From JBAXAB01 sp043718245 (GTDB taxonomy: Bacteria; Patescibacteriota; Minisyncoccia; Phycocordibacterales; CAIZLB01), in contig JAYSWB010000044.1 of the NCBI GenBank assembly GCA_043718245.1, positions 1 through 12,630 on the forward strand: 12,630 bases of DNA. The letters are read 5' to 3'. A program made the position numbers and the translations under genes. Under the pieces are notes generated by a model. The model saw only the letters and a program-made list of their open reading frames with translations, ran no database searches and was not told the origin of the DNA. Positions 12,402 to 12,630 of this stretch are shown one piece after another. Positions within the stretch are counted from its first letter, which is position 1, and every line of letters starts with the position of its first letter.

Positions 12402-12630
12402 CCAGCTAGCTCTATCTAATAGGGATAAGTGGATGAGTACAACTCATATTTGAAGAACTTTAGTTTATAGTATTGTAACATAATATACATATATGTCAAA
12501 TTGTAACTACCGATTAGCCTAATACTTTAGAAATGCATAAGTTCACATACATATGGCACTCTTTAAGCAATTAAGGAAATGGCATATTTTAACAAGTTTA
12601 GAGGGACAAAAGGATTCATAACTATGTGGG
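12402..12630. other. Non-coding right end
   Basis: Very AT-rich stretch with no supportable gene. It holds a small perfect hairpin ATGAGT-ACA-ACTCAT (12433-12447), which would sit in the upstream region of the orphan gene, and a 22-codon frame (12553-12621) that I do not credit. Confidence 0.5.

Noticed and set aside
12464..12495. Possible dif site (ACATAATATACATATATG)
   Set aside because: It resembles dif only through one AT-rich half; the other arm does not fit, and such words are common in AT-rich DNA.
12553..12621. 22-codon frame starting ATGGCACTC
   Set aside because: Too short, no clear promoter or ribosome site, no recognisable sequence.
1..12630. CRISPR array, insertion sequence or prophage
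   Set aside because: No regularly spaced direct repeats, no transposase, and no structural phage genes; the Xer gene looks like a housekeeping recombinase rather than an integrase with attachment sites.

Overview
The window looks like a chromosomal segment of an AT-rich bacterium with a small genome. My best guess is a Patescibacteria/CPR member (Parcubacteria-like). This is an inference from gene content: an ORF6N protein, an RNHCP protein, a NYN/LabA nuclease, a DksA-like zinc-finger protein, short gaps, and promoters that sit almost on the start codon. There is no rRNA to confirm it.

Layout. Positions 1-1452 hold a leftward promoter for a gene running off the left edge, a C-terminal prephenate-dehydratase/ACT fragment closed by a strong terminator, then a two-gene unit of a 50-aa zinc ribbon overlapping aroE. 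Positions 1460-3297 are all on the minus strand: tRNA-Gly(TCC), an RNHCP gene, an ORF6N gene with a striking set of palindromes inside and upstream of it, tRNA-Pro(TGG) and a YraN-like nuclease. Positions 3298-3562 are non-coding, with DnaA-box-like and parS-like sites. Positions 3563-3728 hold tRNA-Arg(TCG) and tRNA-Gly(GCC), divergent from the CCA-adding enzyme (3786-5246). Positions 5247-5873 have no convincing protein gene but look like a minus-strand structured RNA of about 500 nt with its own promoter and terminator. Positions 5874-7605 hold exonuclease III and a Xer-type recombinase (minus strand, one operon). Positions 7693-11802 are a plus-strand run: rpsO, a NYN nuclease, a membrane-anchored protein, a DksA-like protein and a ComM-family AAA+ protein. 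It meets a G+C-richer orphan minus-strand gene at a two-way terminator. The last 230 nt hold nothing I can assign.

How the parts fit. Most genes serve information processing. tRNA genes, three of four without encoded CCA, sit beside the CCA-adding enzyme. Exonuclease III, the Xer recombinase, YraN and ComM are DNA repair or recombination proteins. NYN, S15 and DksA act in RNA metabolism, translation and transcription.

Most notable observations: (1) six palindromes of 29-35 nt sharing a CAA-W-TTG centre, two in frame inside the ORF6N gene and four just upstream, with compensatory arm changes; (2) several parS-like 16-mers, mostly in coding sequence where they read V-S-x-E-T, together with DnaA-box-like sites, suggesting proximity to a replication origin; (3) a promoter style with -10 boxes 6-10 nt before the start codon, predicting leaderless or nearly leaderless mRNAs; (4) the unassigned long RNA locus at 5282-5787.
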